Shown: positions 46,641 to 56,114, counted from the first letter of the stretch. The stretch: DNA of 64,000 nt from Gammaproteobacteria bacterium (GCA_028284675.1 JANQRI010000019.1:1-64000); one strand, 5' to 3'. A program made the numbers and translations. The notes: generated from the sequence alone by a model not told the origin.

Positions 46641-47407
46641 TTCGGGCCTGTTTCCCCTGTATTATGGCTGAAGTTAGCGTGAATAAAGGTTTTGATGTAA
46701 GGGTCCGGGTCCCGTTGTGCCGCATCCCAGTCATGATATATTTTAGGCCCTTCAGGATGCATGAATACTAAAGTATCAGCATGTTCGCTGGCAAATGACA
46801 AATTGTGTGTTGCAAGCACCAGCGTCATATTGAGTTCGGCACGCATATCCAGGTAGCGTTTCGATAGATTACGCAGCGCGGTCGCATCCAGGAACGCGAA
46901 TGCTTCATCGATAAACAATATCTTTGGGTTTAAAATCATACAGCGTGCAATAGCGACCAGGCGGCGTTGGTATTCGGATAAATAGCCCGGCAGCCGGTGC
47001 TCATCACCGCTATAATCCAGCCAATCCAGAATTTCCCGCGCCCGACGTTCGATTTGATTTACATTGACGCGATTATGGTATTGCGCCGGTAATACGATGT
47101 TGCGTAATACGCTTATTGAAGACAGTAATGCACTGTTGGGAAGTACGTAACCTGCGCGGCGTCTTAGTTCCTGCCATTGGGATTTATTGAGATTCCAGAC
47201 ATTCTGTTGCAGGATAAAAAGTTTGCCATTTTCCGGGCGGTCAATTCCGCCAAGCAGGCGTGCATACGCTGTTTTGCCGCTGTCACAGGGACCGACAATG
47301 CAGGTTATGGTTTTTTCATTCAGTTTAAGGTTCAGTCCGCTGCTGTAAGCGGCATTGCCGTTTGCATGCGGCAGTAAGTCGATGCAGTCGAGTATCACCC
47401 GGCTCAT
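46637..47407 (-). CDS. ABC transporter ATPase, MlaF-like
   Basis: 256 aa. Walker A is GPCDSGKTAYARLLGG, Walker B ILFIDEAFAF with the D-loop FLDA, and the switch His is in LATHNL. The signature motif, normally LSGG[QM], reads LSEYQRRLVAIAR, so it lacks the canonical Gly pair. It would energise the MlaE-like permease. It overlaps both neighbours by 4 bases. The divergent signature could alter ATPase activity or reflect a specialised subfamily. Confidence 0.88.
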   Translation of the reverse strand: MSRVILDCIDLLPHANGNAAYSSGLNLKLNEKTITCIVGPCDSGKTAYARLLGGIDRPENGKLFILQQNVWNLNKSQWQELRRRAGYVLPNSALLSSISVLRNIVLPAQYHNRVNVNQIERRAREILDWLDYSGDEHRLPGYLSEYQRRLVAIARCMILNPKILFIDEAFAFLDATALRNLSKRYLDMRAELNMTLVLATHNLSFASEHADTLVFMHPEGPKIYHDWDAAQRDPDPYIKTFIHANFSHNTGETGPK

Positions 47408-48207
47408 TGCATGGCCACCGCGAGCAGGCCGTCCAGGGTTGCGATGATAGCCAAGCTGTTCACAATCGCGCGTTGTGTTTCCTGTGGGACTTCTGTTGCG
47501 GAATTCAATACCCGCAATGCATGAAAGCAGGCGGTGCCGGCTATCACCAGCCCAAAGAGCAGATTCTTTATCGTGAACACCAATAACATCATTGGTTCCT
47601 GTGCTGACAGTATGGTGTCGAGAAAATTCAGGAAGGAAGTTGAGTGCAACATACCGGCGAATATTACACCGCTGTAAAGCGCGATGCCGGAAAACAGAAC
47701 CGCCAGCACGAGCTGAGATATGGCGGCCCCTATCAGGCGTGGTGCGATCAAATAATCATTGATATCGATGCCGAGCAACTCCAGGCCTTCAATTTCTCCG
47801 TGCAGCTGCATATTGCCCAGGTCGACGGCCATTGCTGAACCGGAGCGTCCGATCAACACGATAGCGGTTAAGAAAGGTCCGATTTCATGCGTAATCAGAA
47901 AAGAGAGCGTATTGATAATATCGGTTTGTTCAGTGAACTCACTGGTCAGGCTGATCATTTGGCTGGTGAATGCAACCCCGACCGCCAGTGCCAGCAGGAT
48001 GATCAAAGGCAATGCATCAACACCGGAGAATATAATCTGTGTCACCAGCGGACGGTGTGCGTTGTGTTGACTGCGATGGCGTTGTTTGAATTTGTCAGTG
48101 ATCGCCTGTTGAATAAATACGGTCAGGTCGACCAGATAATAACCCAAAGCGATAACATGGCGGCCGGTCCAGCCGCTTATCGTATTGATGGTTTGTGCTA
48201 CGGGCAT
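47404..48207 (-). CDS. MlaE-like ABC transporter permease
   Basis: 267 aa with about five membrane segments and the MlaE family core: GVAFTSQMISL, THEIGPFLTAIVLIGRSGSAMAVDLGNM, EIEGLELLGIDINDYLIAPRLIG and FTIKNLLFGLVIAGTACFHAL. It is the inner-membrane part of an MCE-type lipid transporter. First gene of the permease-ATPase-MCE-TPR operon; it follows the transglycosylase gene by 22 bases on the same strand, and so may share its transcript. Confidence 0.92.
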   Translation of the reverse strand: MPVAQTINTISGWTGRHVIALGYYLVDLTVFIQQAITDKFKQRHRSQHNAHRPLVTQIIFSGVDALPLIILLALAVGVAFTSQMISLTSEFTEQTDIINTLSFLITHEIGPFLTAIVLIGRSGSAMAVDLGNMQLHGEIEGLELLGIDINDYLIAPRLIGAAISQLVLAVLFSGIALYSGVIFAGMLHSTSFLNFLDTILSAQEPMMLLVFTIKNLLFGLVIAGTACFHALRVLNSATEVPQETQRAIVNSLAIIATLDGLLAVAMQ

Positions 48208-48229
48208 CGTGAAGGCGTTGCCGTATCTG

Positions 48230-48883
48230 CTATAACTGTTCCCGGGTATCGGGCTGTTCAGCGACTTTATTTTTCCCGCTGTACTTCTCGTAGTATTTCA
48301 GAACTTTCTTTACGTAACCCTGTGTTTCTTTGAATGGTGGTATGCCGTTATATTTTTCAACATTACCGGTTCCCGCATTATATGCCGCAAGGGATAACGG
48401 CAGGTGGTTGTCAAAATAATCCAGTAACTCGCGCAGATGCTCAATGCCGGCGCGCAGGTTTTCATTTGGGTTGAAGCGGTCGTAAACACCGTATTGCCTG
48501 GCGGTGGCGGGCATCAGCTGCATCAGACCATGGGCGCCGGCACGGGATGATGCCCTGGCATCAAAACAGGATTCAACGGTAATGACCGCTTTAATCAGCA
48601 ATGCATCCAGTTCATGTTTTTCAGCCAGATGAATGACTGTCGGCATATAGGTTTGTGCGCGTCGTTCAAGAATCTTGGAAGTGACGCCCTTGCAGGAGCG
48701 GGTCGCGGTCGGCCGGCCAAATTTATTGATGAATTTGAATTTATCCGGATTCATCGGCCGGTCGGTTAGCCAGCGGGTGCCGTCTTCTTCCTGGTAAATA
48801 TAAGTTTCCGCCTGCAGGGGGGCATTAACCGCGGCAATGCACAGAAAGGAAATGAATAATGTTTGCAGGCAGTTTGATCGCAT
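48230..48883 (-). CDS. Lytic transglycosylase (SLT domain)
   Basis: 217 aa with a signal peptide (about residues 8-25). The goose-lysozyme-like catalytic domain spans about 80-190 with AVITVESCFDARASSRAGAHGLMQLMPATARQYGV, in which the Glu of VES is catalytic. AYNAGTGNVEKYNGIPPFKET follows. A short N-terminal segment (YIYQEEDGTRWLTD) matches the DUF4124-like motif often found before SLT domains. It cleaves peptidoglycan with formation of anhydromuropeptides. It lies 6 bases after the nitroreductase gene. Confidence 0.93.
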   Translation of the reverse strand: MRSNCLQTLFISFLCIAAVNAPLQAETYIYQEEDGTRWLTDRPMNPDKFKFINKFGRPTATRSCKGVTSKILERRAQTYMPTVIHLAEKHELDALLIKAVITVESCFDARASSRAGAHGLMQLMPATARQYGVYDRFNPNENLRAGIEHLRELLDYFDNHLPLSLAAYNAGTGNVEKYNGIPPFKETQGYVKKVLKYYEKYSGKNKVAEQPDTREQL

Positions 48884-48889
48884 GAGTTT

Positions 48890-49474
48890 TTAACCAGTCC
48901 ATTCAACCAGGAAATCGGCAGGATCCGGGCGGCGTTGAATTTTTTTCCGGGCGATACTGGCCGCTGCCGAAGGCGTGCCGAGATAGATAAACGCAACAAT
49001 GCACTCTTTGGGCTTTAAGCCAAGCTTTTCGCTGACATATGTGTCTCTGGCATACGGGCCGGTTAACCAGATGCTGCCATAACCCAGTGCATTTGCCGCC
49101 AGTTGCAGGTTTTGAGCGGCAGCTGCGGCTGAAAACAATTGCTCCTGATCCGGAATTTTCGGATGGTCTTTCACTGCGGCGACCACTGCAACAATCATCG
49201 GTGAACGCAGCGGTTTTCCGCGGATTGCGGATAGTGCGTCCGCGTCGATATCCGGTGACTGTTGTTGAGCGGCCTCGCAGAATATTTGGCCGAGATTTTC
49301 CCTGGCCCGGCCATCGATTTTGATAAAACGCCACGGACGCAACCCGCCATGGTCCGGTGCGGTCACCGCCGCTTTTAAGATGGATGCCAGTGCGTCCGCG
49401 TCAGGCGCCGGCTCCTCGAGTAAATTGGCCGGAATCGAGACGCGTTCCAGCAGGCTTTGCAGTGTTTCCGACAT
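48890..49474 (-). CDS. Nitroreductase family protein
   Basis: 194 aa from the ATG at 49474 (GTGGAAAT upstream). The longer frame to 49579 adds non-homologous residues. FMN-binding motifs are present: ITAAVTAPDHGGLRPWRF-like AAVTAPDHGGLRPWRFIKI, QNLQLAANALGYGSIWLTG and a C-terminal GTPSAAASIARKK. It resembles E. coli YdjA-type small nitroreductases. The substrate is unknown. It is probably co-transcribed with the transglycosylase gene. Confidence 0.88.
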   Translation of the reverse strand: MSETLQSLLERVSIPANLLEEPAPDADALASILKAAVTAPDHGGLRPWRFIKIDGRARENLGQIFCEAAQQQSPDIDADALSAIRGKPLRSPMIVAVVAAVKDHPKIPDQEQLFSAAAAAQNLQLAANALGYGSIWLTGPYARDTYVSEKLGLKPKECIVAFIYLGTPSAAASIARKKIQRRPDPADFLVEWTG

Positions 49475-49710
49475 ATTTCCACATTTGATAGGTAGTGTAC
49501 CAATCAGTGATGATAGCCTGAAATACGTATAGTTGTTAACCGTCCTCCGGTTTGGCCTCCAGTTTGGGAGGATTCGCAATAGTGCGGGATGAAACGATAA
49601 AGTTTTACAAGCCCTGACATTTATTCAGGTTTTCCGGCTTATAAACCGTGCAAACATCAGGTATCTGCAATAATATGTGCAGTCAGTGATTTAACAGCCA
49701 ACCGAGCAGC

Positions 49711-50838
49711 ATGTCTGAACAAATTCAGCAGCGCCGCTTGCGACAACGGCTTGATGCCTATATGGAGCAGGCGCGTGCGAATGAACACAAATTAAGGCAG
49801 TTCCAGGATATGGAGCTTAAATTATTAAGCTCCGAGTCTTTGCCGGATCTTTGCCGTGTATTGATCCACGATTACCGTGAGGCTTTCGGGCTTGATGTGG
49901 TGACGATGGTATTGGTCGAGAGCGGCAGTCAGCTCAGCGATATTTTCGAGACGATTTTTAATGAGGCGAGCCTGCAGGAGCAGGATGGGCCCGAATTGCT
50001 CAAATTTATTAATATCGTCAGCGACTATAAAAATTTACAGGAACTGGAGCAGTTGGCCTCCAAGCCGTTGTTGGGTGCGTATGATGCCGCCCAGCATCAG
50101 CAGTTTTTTGTGAACCATGGTGCGGGTCTGGGCAGTGTTGCTATTTTGCCGATGCACCGTCATGGGCGCTTGCTCGGCATGCTTTGTCTGGGCAGCAAAG
50201 ACACAAGCCGCTACAAGTCACATATGGCCAGTGATTTTTTGCAGCGTTTGGCACTGATGGCCGGTGTCAGTATTGAAAACGCGGTTAATATAGAATACCT
50301 GCGGCAGCTCAGCCTGAAAGATACTCTGACTTCGGCCAGTAACAGACGCTATTTCTTTCAGCGTTTGCAGGAGGAAATCAGCCGTGCGCAACGACACTCA
50401 CATGCGGTGGGCTGTTTATATATCGACCTGGATCACTTTAAACGGATCAATGACCAATATGGGCATGCAGCCGGTGATATGGCGCTGATTCATGTGACCA
50501 ATATCGTTCAGCATGCGATTCGCAACAGTGATGTGCTGGCGCGACTGGGCGGTGAAGAGTTTGCGGTGGTTTTGCCCGATATCAGCAAATACAGAATGGG
50601 CGAAATTGCCGAGCGTATTCGTATGACGGTCTCCAGTCAGCCGTGTTTGCTCGGCAGTGATACCTCTATCGAACTGAGTATCTCGATTGGTCTGGCGTTT
50701 TTCGATATGGCAACCGCGATCGGTGAGCCGGAACAGCTAGGTGAAGTGCTGGTCAATCAGGCGGATCAGGCTTTATTGTATGCGAAGGAAAACGGCCGCG
50801 ACCGGGTTTGTGCCTATGAGGATATTCAAGGGGATTAA
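49711..50838 (+). CDS. Diguanylate cyclase with N-terminal GAF-like (DUF484) domain
   Basis: 375 aa, soluble. A short coiled coil (1-35) leads to a DUF484/GAF-like domain (about 36-195, GLGSVAILPMHRHGRLLGMLCLGS). The GGDEF domain has DTLTSASNRRYF, YIDLDHFKRIND, and GGEEF at 280-284. An RxxD inhibitory site (R271-D274) lies five residues before it. The enzyme should make cyclic di-GMP and be product-inhibited. It is monocistronic, divergent from the nitroreductase gene. Confidence 0.94.
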   Translation: MSEQIQQRRLRQRLDAYMEQARANEHKLRQFQDMELKLLSSESLPDLCRVLIHDYREAFGLDVVTMVLVESGSQLSDIFETIFNEASLQEQDGPELLKFINIVSDYKNLQELEQLASKPLLGAYDAAQHQQFFVNHGAGLGSVAILPMHRHGRLLGMLCLGSKDTSRYKSHMASDFLQRLALMAGVSIENAVNIEYLRQLSLKDTLTSASNRRYFFQRLQEEISRAQRHSHAVGCLYIDLDHFKRINDQYGHAAGDMALIHVTNIVQHAIRNSDVLARLGGEEFAVVLPDISKYRMGEIAERIRMTVSSQPCLLGSDTSIELSISIGLAFFDMATAIGEPEQLGEVLVNQADQALLYAKENGRDRVCAYEDIQGD

Positions 50839-51157
50839 GGTTGGTTTATTTGGGCTTGTATACAACACATAGTCTGCTGCTGAAAAAGCTTCGATGAATA
50901 CGCGAGGAGATCAGTTTGGTTATTTCAAATAAAAAAAGTTAACAAGTAAAACAAAATATTCCCGTCCAATATCAACACAACGTAGAACCTATCTCAAAAT
51001 TAAACGAGTGCCGATGAGACGAGGCAAAAGCGAGTGAAAAAGCGGAGTTTATATGAAATAAATGAGCATTTTGAACGAGCTTTTAACAAAGTATCAGCAA
51101 GCGTAGTAATTTTGAGATAGGTTATAGTTAATCATAGCGCAATCAGGTTCCCGTAAT
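50839..51157. other. Intergenic region holding MITE copy C
   Basis: 319 bases, nearly half of which is the MITE at 50983-51127. The remaining flanks show no gene or structure that I can support. Confidence 0.5.
50983..51127 (+). repeat. MITE copy C
   Basis: 145 bases with terminal inverted repeats AGAACCTATCTCAAAATTA / TAATTTTGAGATAGGTT. It has the same interior as copy B with a few substitutions and no insert. The outer base at the right end is TATAG instead of TCTAG. It ends 30 bases before the M61 peptidase start. Confidence 0.9.
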
Positions 51158-52978
51158 ATGCACAGTGTTCATTACACAATTAAGCCGGAAAATCCGGCTG
51201 CTCATATCTTCGAGGTCAGTTGCAGCGTCAAGCAGCCGGATCAGCGCGGTCAGATGCTATCGCTGCCCGCATGGATTCCCGGCAGTTATATGATCAGGGA
51301 TTTCGCCCGGCATATCGTTTCAATGGAAGCGTCCTGTAAAGGTAAGCCGGTCGTATTACTAAAGATGGGCAAAGACTGCTGGCGTGCGGCCCCCTGTGAA
51401 GGTGAGCTGCTGATTCGTTACACGGTATATGCCTGGGATTTATCGGTACGTGCCGCGCATTTGGATACCACACACGGTTTTTTCAACGGCACCAGTGTGT
51501 TTCTGCGCGTGCACGGTCAGGAGCAGCTGCCGTGCAGTGTGGATATTCTCAGGCCGCCGGGAGCGGCCGGAAAGAGCTGGCGGGTGGCTACCGCGATGAC
51601 CCGCAAGAAAGCCAAGGCGTATGAGTTCGGGCTTTACGAAGCGGCTGATTATGATGAACTGATTGATCATCCGGTTGAAATGGGTGAGTTCACATTGGCT
51701 GAATTTGAAGCGGCCGGTGCTATCCATGCAGTTGCAATTACCGGCAGGCACCGTTGCGATACCGACAGGTTGTGCAACGACCTTAAAAAGCTTTGCGAAC
51801 ATCATATCGATTTTTTCGGCAAGCCGGCGCCGGTGCAGCGTTATGTGTTTTTGATTATGGTGGTGGGTAACGGCTATGGCGGTTTGGAGCATCGCGCCTC
51901 CTGCAGTTTGATTTGTTCACGTGATACCTTGCCGTTGCAGGGGCAAACTGAAATAACTGATCAGTATCGTGAGTTTTTAGGGCTGTGCAGTCATGAGTAT
52001 TTTCATACCTGGAACATCAAGCGGATCAAGCCGGCTGCATTTACGCCTTATGATCTGCGGCGCGAGAATTACACCAAGCTGCTTTGGGCATTTGAAGGCA
52101 TTACCTCTTATTATGATGATCTGTCACTGGTACGCAGCGGTTTAATCAAGCCCGAAAGTTATCTGGAGTTGCTGGGACAGAATATTACCCGCGTGTTGCG
52201 CGGCAGCGGGCGTTTTAAACAAACCGTTTCAGATTCCAGCTACTATGCGTGGACCAAGTTTTATCAGCAGGATGAAAATGCGCCGAATGCGATTGTCAGC
52301 TATTACAGCAAAGGTGCATTGGTGGCGTTGTGTCTGGATATTTTGTTGCAACAGAAGTCCGACGGGAAACATTCGCTGGATGATTTGATGCGGCAGTTGT
52401 GGGCCCGCTATGGGCAAACCGGAGAAGGCGTGCCGGAGCCGGCGATCGAAGCATTGGCCGGCGAACTGGCGGGTGAAGACCTGACCCCGTTTTTTGATCA
52501 GGCACTGCGGGGTACAGAAGATCTGCCTTTAGAGGAAACCTTTGCGGCACTGGGCATCAGCTTTGGCTTACGTGTTGCACAATCACAGAATGACAAGGGC
52601 GGTAAACCGGCCGACGCCGATAAGCAGCGCACCGCGATAGACTTCGGTGCAAAATGTGTTGAGAGTGGCGGGTTTCCAAAATTACAGCTTGTCTACGAAA
52701 ACGGTGCCGCACAGCGTGCCGGCTTGTCCGCAGGCGATGTCATTATTGCAGTGGATGGTATTAAAGTCGGGATGAAAAAATTCGACGATATCATTGCACA
52801 ATATTCAGCAGAAACTGATGTTGAAGTTTATGCGTTTCGCCGTGATGAACTGATGCGATTTCAGGTTCGTTTGCAGGCAGCTGAAGCAAGGGTCTGTTTT
52901 CTACAGACAGATGACGCGGCAGATGAACAACAAGTGACACGACGAAACACCTGGCTGGCGTTACAGACAACAACATAG
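51158..52978 (+). CDS. M61 family peptidase (glycyl aminopeptidase-like) with PDZ domain
   Basis: 606 aa, no signal peptide. The N-terminal beta domain with PAWIPGSYMIRDFARH is typical of M61. The zinc motif HEYFH lies at 279-283 after GGLEHRASC, followed by NIKRIKPAAFTPYDL. A PDZ domain lies near the C-terminus (VYENGAAQRAGLSAGDVIIAVDG). Family members cleave N-terminal Gly or Ala residues. It lies just after MITE C and 5 bases before birA. Confidence 0.94.
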   Translation: MHSVHYTIKPENPAAHIFEVSCSVKQPDQRGQMLSLPAWIPGSYMIRDFARHIVSMEASCKGKPVVLLKMGKDCWRAAPCEGELLIRYTVYAWDLSVRAAHLDTTHGFFNGTSVFLRVHGQEQLPCSVDILRPPGAAGKSWRVATAMTRKKAKAYEFGLYEAADYDELIDHPVEMGEFTLAEFEAAGAIHAVAITGRHRCDTDRLCNDLKKLCEHHIDFFGKPAPVQRYVFLIMVVGNGYGGLEHRASCSLICSRDTLPLQGQTEITDQYREFLGLCSHEYFHTWNIKRIKPAAFTPYDLRRENYTKLLWAFEGITSYYDDLSLVRSGLIKPESYLELLGQNITRVLRGSGRFKQTVSDSSYYAWTKFYQQDENAPNAIVSYYSKGALVALCLDILLQQKSDGKHSLDDLMRQLWARYGQTGEGVPEPAIEALAGELAGEDLTPFFDQALRGTEDLPLEETFAALGISFGLRVAQSQNDKGGKPADADKQRTAIDFGAKCVESGGFPKLQLVYENGAAQRAGLSAGDVIIAVDGIKVGMKKFDDIIAQYSAETDVEVYAFRRDELMRFQVRLQAAEARVCFLQTDDAADEQQVTRRNTWLALQTTT

Positions 52979-52983
52979 CCGGC

Positions 52984-53982
52984 ATGCAAAACAGTACCCG
53001 TCGTAAATTATTACAGCTGATGGCTGACCAGCGCATACACTCCGGTGAGTCTCTGGGGCAGTCTCTGCAGATCAGTCGCAGTGCGGTCTGGAAACAAATA
53101 CAGGCGCTTAAAGCACAGGGGCTGGATATCGAAATAATGCACGGTAAAGGCTATCGTTTACGCACCTTGTGTGAGTTGCTGGATGCAGAAACGATTCTTG
53201 CGCAGATTCCGGCTGACCTGGCAGAGCGTTTAACACTGGAGGTGTTCGATGAACTGGAATCAACCAACAGTTATTTAATGAGCTGGCTCAAGCAGTCAGC
53301 GGGTCTGCCACAGGTCTGCCTGGCCGAACAACAAACTGCCGGACGTGGCCGGCGCGGACGCAGCTGGCAAAGCCCTTACGGTACTTCATTGGCGTTTTCA
53401 ATGTCATGGCGCTTTAATGCGCCTGCCGCCGATCTGGCCGGTTTAAGTCTGGTGGCGGGTTTGGCGGTGGTGCGGGTGCTTGCACAGAACGGTGTCGATG
53501 GTGTACAGCTGAAATGGCCGAATGATTTAATCTGGCAGAACAAAAAAGCCGGAGGCATACTGATAGAGGTCTCCGGTGATGCCGCCGGACCGTGTGATAT
53601 CGTGATTGGTATCGGTTTGAATATCTCCAACAATGCCAGTTATCCGGAGATGCAGGCTGTCGATCAGCCCTGGGTGGGGTTGGACGATGCATTGAATAGT
53701 GAGCGCGGTCTTTCACGCAACCGGCTGAGCGCATTATTGGTCACCGAGCTGTTTGCGGTATTGAACCAGTTTGAACAAAGTGGCTTTGCGGTTTTTCGTG
53801 AAGAATACCTGGCTTGTGATGCGCTATTGCAGAAACAGATTGTCGTTCAGCAGGGTGCGCAGTCTCTGACGGGGCTCGCAGCCGGTGTGGACGAGCAGGG
53901 CTGCTTGTTATTACAGAATGAAAACGGTATCAGTACGGTTAATTTCGGTGAAGTCAGTGTACGGGCAATAACCGCAGCATGA
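52984..53982 (+). CDS. birA: Biotin operon repressor / biotin-[acetyl-CoA-carboxylase] ligase BirA
   Basis: 332 aa, the bifunctional type. An N-terminal winged helix (GESLGQSLQISRSAVWKQIQ) precedes the ligase domain with the ATP/biotin loop GRGRRGRSWQSPYGTSLAFS, LKWPNDLIW and GGILIEVSGD. A C-terminal SH3-like domain closes it. It attaches biotin to carboxylase carrier protein and, with biotinyl-AMP, represses biotin genes. It overlaps coaX by 4 bases, a common pairing. Confidence 0.96.
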   Translation: MQNSTRRKLLQLMADQRIHSGESLGQSLQISRSAVWKQIQALKAQGLDIEIMHGKGYRLRTLCELLDAETILAQIPADLAERLTLEVFDELESTNSYLMSWLKQSAGLPQVCLAEQQTAGRGRRGRSWQSPYGTSLAFSMSWRFNAPAADLAGLSLVAGLAVVRVLAQNGVDGVQLKWPNDLIWQNKKAGGILIEVSGDAAGPCDIVIGIGLNISNNASYPEMQAVDQPWVGLDDALNSERGLSRNRLSALLVTELFAVLNQFEQSGFAVFREEYLACDALLQKQIVVQQGAQSLTGLAAGVDEQGCLLLQNENGISTVNFGEVSVRAITAA

Positions 53983-54710
53983 ATTTATACCTGGATATCG
54001 GCAACAGCAGGATCAAATGGGCGCTCGCAGCCGCTAACGGTGAACTGCTGCATGTCGGTGGTGTTGAAAACACCCGGTTTGATGTTCTGCAGGAGAGCTT
54101 TACAGAGCTTGCGATGCGAAGCGCGCCGCAGCAGATCATCGCGGTATCGGTCGCAACCGATGCGGTATACCGCCAAACTCTGGAAATCATCGAAGCCTGT
54201 TGGTCGCTGCCGGTACAAAAATTTGGCAGTGTGGCAGAAGCCTGCGGTGTCAAAAACGCTTATTCCGAACCCGCCAGCCTCGGCGCCGATCGTTGGTCTG
54301 CACTGATCGGTGCACACCGGCTTTTCGATAAAGCCGTGTTGATTGCCGACTGCGGTACCGCGATCAGCCTGGATGTGCTCAGTGCAGACGGTGAACACCG
54401 GGGCGGGTACATCGTGCCCGGTCTGCAGATGATGCGTGGGGCATTACACGGCGGCACCGCAGCATTGCCGATGGTCGGTGCAGGCAGGCCCGGAATCGCT
54501 GCAAACACCCATGATGCGATTGTCGCAGGCACCGTGCTGGCCGCAGCGGCCGCGGTTGAACATGCGGCAGTTCGGCACGGCGAAAAAGCTGATACACCAT
54601 TGCACCTGGTGATGACCGGCGGCGATGCGGACCGCTTAAGCCAATTTATTACAATACCCTTTAGCTATGAGCCTCATCTTGTGTTAAAAGGTCTGGTGTT
54701 TGCAACCTAG
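53979..54710 (+). CDS. coaX: Type III pantothenate kinase
   Basis: 243 aa with the ASKHA-fold signatures of CoaX: LDIGNSRIKWAL at the start, GADRWSALIGA, IADCGTAISLDVL and a late VMTGGDADRL. It catalyses the first step of coenzyme A synthesis and is not inhibited by CoA in this class. Its TAG stop codon coincides with the left tip of the inverted-repeat element at 54709-55010, so the gene may have lost its original terminator region. Confidence 0.95.
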   Translation: MNLYLDIGNSRIKWALAAANGELLHVGGVENTRFDVLQESFTELAMRSAPQQIIAVSVATDAVYRQTLEIIEACWSLPVQKFGSVAEACGVKNAYSEPASLGADRWSALIGAHRLFDKAVLIADCGTAISLDVLSADGEHRGGYIVPGLQMMRGALHGGTAALPMVGAGRPGIAANTHDAIVAGTVLAAAAAVEHAAVRHGEKADTPLHLVMTGGDADRLSQFITIPFSYEPHLVLKGLVFAT

Positions 54711-55010
54711 GGCCTGTTAACCGAAATTGCATCCATCTGTTGGGCCTGAAAAAATGCCAATCACTAACAGTAGGGGCTCTGGCGGGGTGCGAGGAGAGAA
54801 ATTTGGTCATTCCATATAAGCAGCGAGTAACGCCGAGTGGCGCGTTTTCAGGCCTAACCCCCGACTGTACTTTAAAGAGGGCCGGGGCCGTTTTTACGCC
54901 CGGCTGCGTTATCATTCGCTTATTTGGAATAACCAAACTGCGCTCATTCTGCCTTACCGTACATAAAAGCGGCCTCCGGCAGTTGGATGCAATTCCGGTT
55001 AACAGGCCCT
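54709..55010. repeat. 302-bp inverted-repeat element (MITE-like)
   Basis: Left end AGGGCCTGTTAACCGAAATT (54709-54734 in full) and right end 54985-55010 are 26-base inverted repeats with one mismatch. The interior has no plausible reading frame. It separates coaX from the SPOR-domain gene. The tip CTAGGGCCTGTT also appears once near 11270, at the end of prmC. Confidence 0.85.
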
Positions 55011-55037
55011 GAGCTAGTCCGGGTATTTCGAGACACA

Positions 55038-55730
55038 ATGCGGATCACATTTTTTACGCTGCTGTTTATGAATTTCGTGATGCTGCTGTGGATCACGCAA
55101 ATCGATGCGTCCGGAGAAGACGGCACGCCGCCACCGGTGCCTGAAGAAAACCGGCTGGTATTGCTCAGAGAGTTTCTGGCGCCCGAGCAGGCACTGGAGC
55201 AGGGTGTCGCAGGCCCGGTGGGTGGGATTCCCGATATCGATATCATCGATGAAAACAGCGTTTGCTTCACCGTCGGTCCGTTCAAAGAGCCCGATGCGGC
55301 GGATAAAGTCGCGGAGCAGATCGCCAAGCTGGATATAGCAGCAGACCGGCGCAGCAATGCAGAGCGCGAACAATACGGCTACCGGGTTTACTTACGCCCG
55401 TACGAAACCCGTGACGAGGCCATAGAAACCGCCCGGCAGCTCGCGGAACTGGACGTCGAAGATTACTTCGTGATCGGCGAGGGTGACAAAAAAAACGGAA
55501 TCTCATTGGGCCTGTTCCGCAAAAAAAGCGGCGCAATCCGGCGCATGGCGGAAATGCGAAAGCATGAGTTCAAACCAAGCCTGGAGATTAAATATCGCGA
55601 AATCACCGTTTACTGGCTGGATTACGACGACCCCGACCGGTTGTTAAACGACAGACTCTGGAACCGCATCGTCGACGATTTACCGAACCTGCGCCGCCTG
55701 AGCCGCAACTGCCCAGCCCAAATCGGTTAG
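55038..55730 (+). CDS. Membrane-anchored SPOR-domain protein
   Basis: 230 aa from the ATG at 55038. The frame extends back to 54987, but that stretch lies in the inverted repeat, so it is not used. One N-terminal membrane segment (residues about 4-20) is followed by a Pro/Glu-rich linker and a SPOR domain (about 75-165, VCFTVGPFKEPDAADKVAEQI, YRVYLRPYETRDEAIETAR). SPOR domains bind denuded glycan at the division site. A birA-coaX-SPOR order is common in gammaproteobacteria. It is now separated from coaX by the mobile element. Confidence 0.85.
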   Translation: MRITFFTLLFMNFVMLLWITQIDASGEDGTPPPVPEENRLVLLREFLAPEQALEQGVAGPVGGIPDIDIIDENSVCFTVGPFKEPDAADKVAEQIAKLDIAADRRSNAEREQYGYRVYLRPYETRDEAIETARQLAELDVEDYFVIGEGDKKNGISLGLFRKKSGAIRRMAEMRKHEFKPSLEIKYREITVYWLDYDDPDRLLNDRLWNRIVDDLPNLRRLSRNCPAQIG

Positions 55731-55916
55731 CAGAGATTGAATTACCACGCGTCTGGCCGTAAAATGCCGCCTCTGCGAAAATAGGTCACACAAACAGACC
55801 TATCGCAGGATGCTCTAGGTACAGGTTAGACAAAAAGTGCTGGCGTAGCGGGGCGCTGCAGGCGCAAGGTAGACTCGCAGATTTTTGCTCCTGCAAAATC
55901 TGCATTTCCGCCATCC

Positions 55917-55967
55917 GACCTCCATGGATGGAGGGAGTGCAATAAGATTGTAGGAACAATCTTTGCC
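55917..55967 (+). repeat. 51-bp nested palindromic module in repeat unit 1
   Basis: It splits the centre of the outer module palindrome (CCGCCATCC / ATGGCGGTC). It has the same plan as its host: GACCTCCATGGATGG, a spacer ending AGTGCA, then stem GATTGT/ACAATC with an AGGA loop. It is in opposite orientation to the outer module. Confidence 0.85.
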
Positions 55968-56062
55968 ATGGCGGTCAGGATTTGTAACCCGCCGATTGAA
56001 TGCGGCGATAAAAGTTAAGTAAACAGTGCTGGTGTAGCGGGGTGCCGCAGGCGTAGGGTAGA

Positions 56063-56114
56063 CTCGCAGATTTTTGCTCCTGCAAAATCTGCATTTCCGC
56101 CATCCATGGCGGTC
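56063..56114 (-). repeat. Un-nested palindromic module in repeat unit 2
   Basis: Carries the uninterrupted palindrome CGCCATCCATGGCGG and the stem GCAGATTTT/AAAATCTGC. It lacks exactly the 51 bases present in units 1 and 3. Confidence 0.85.
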
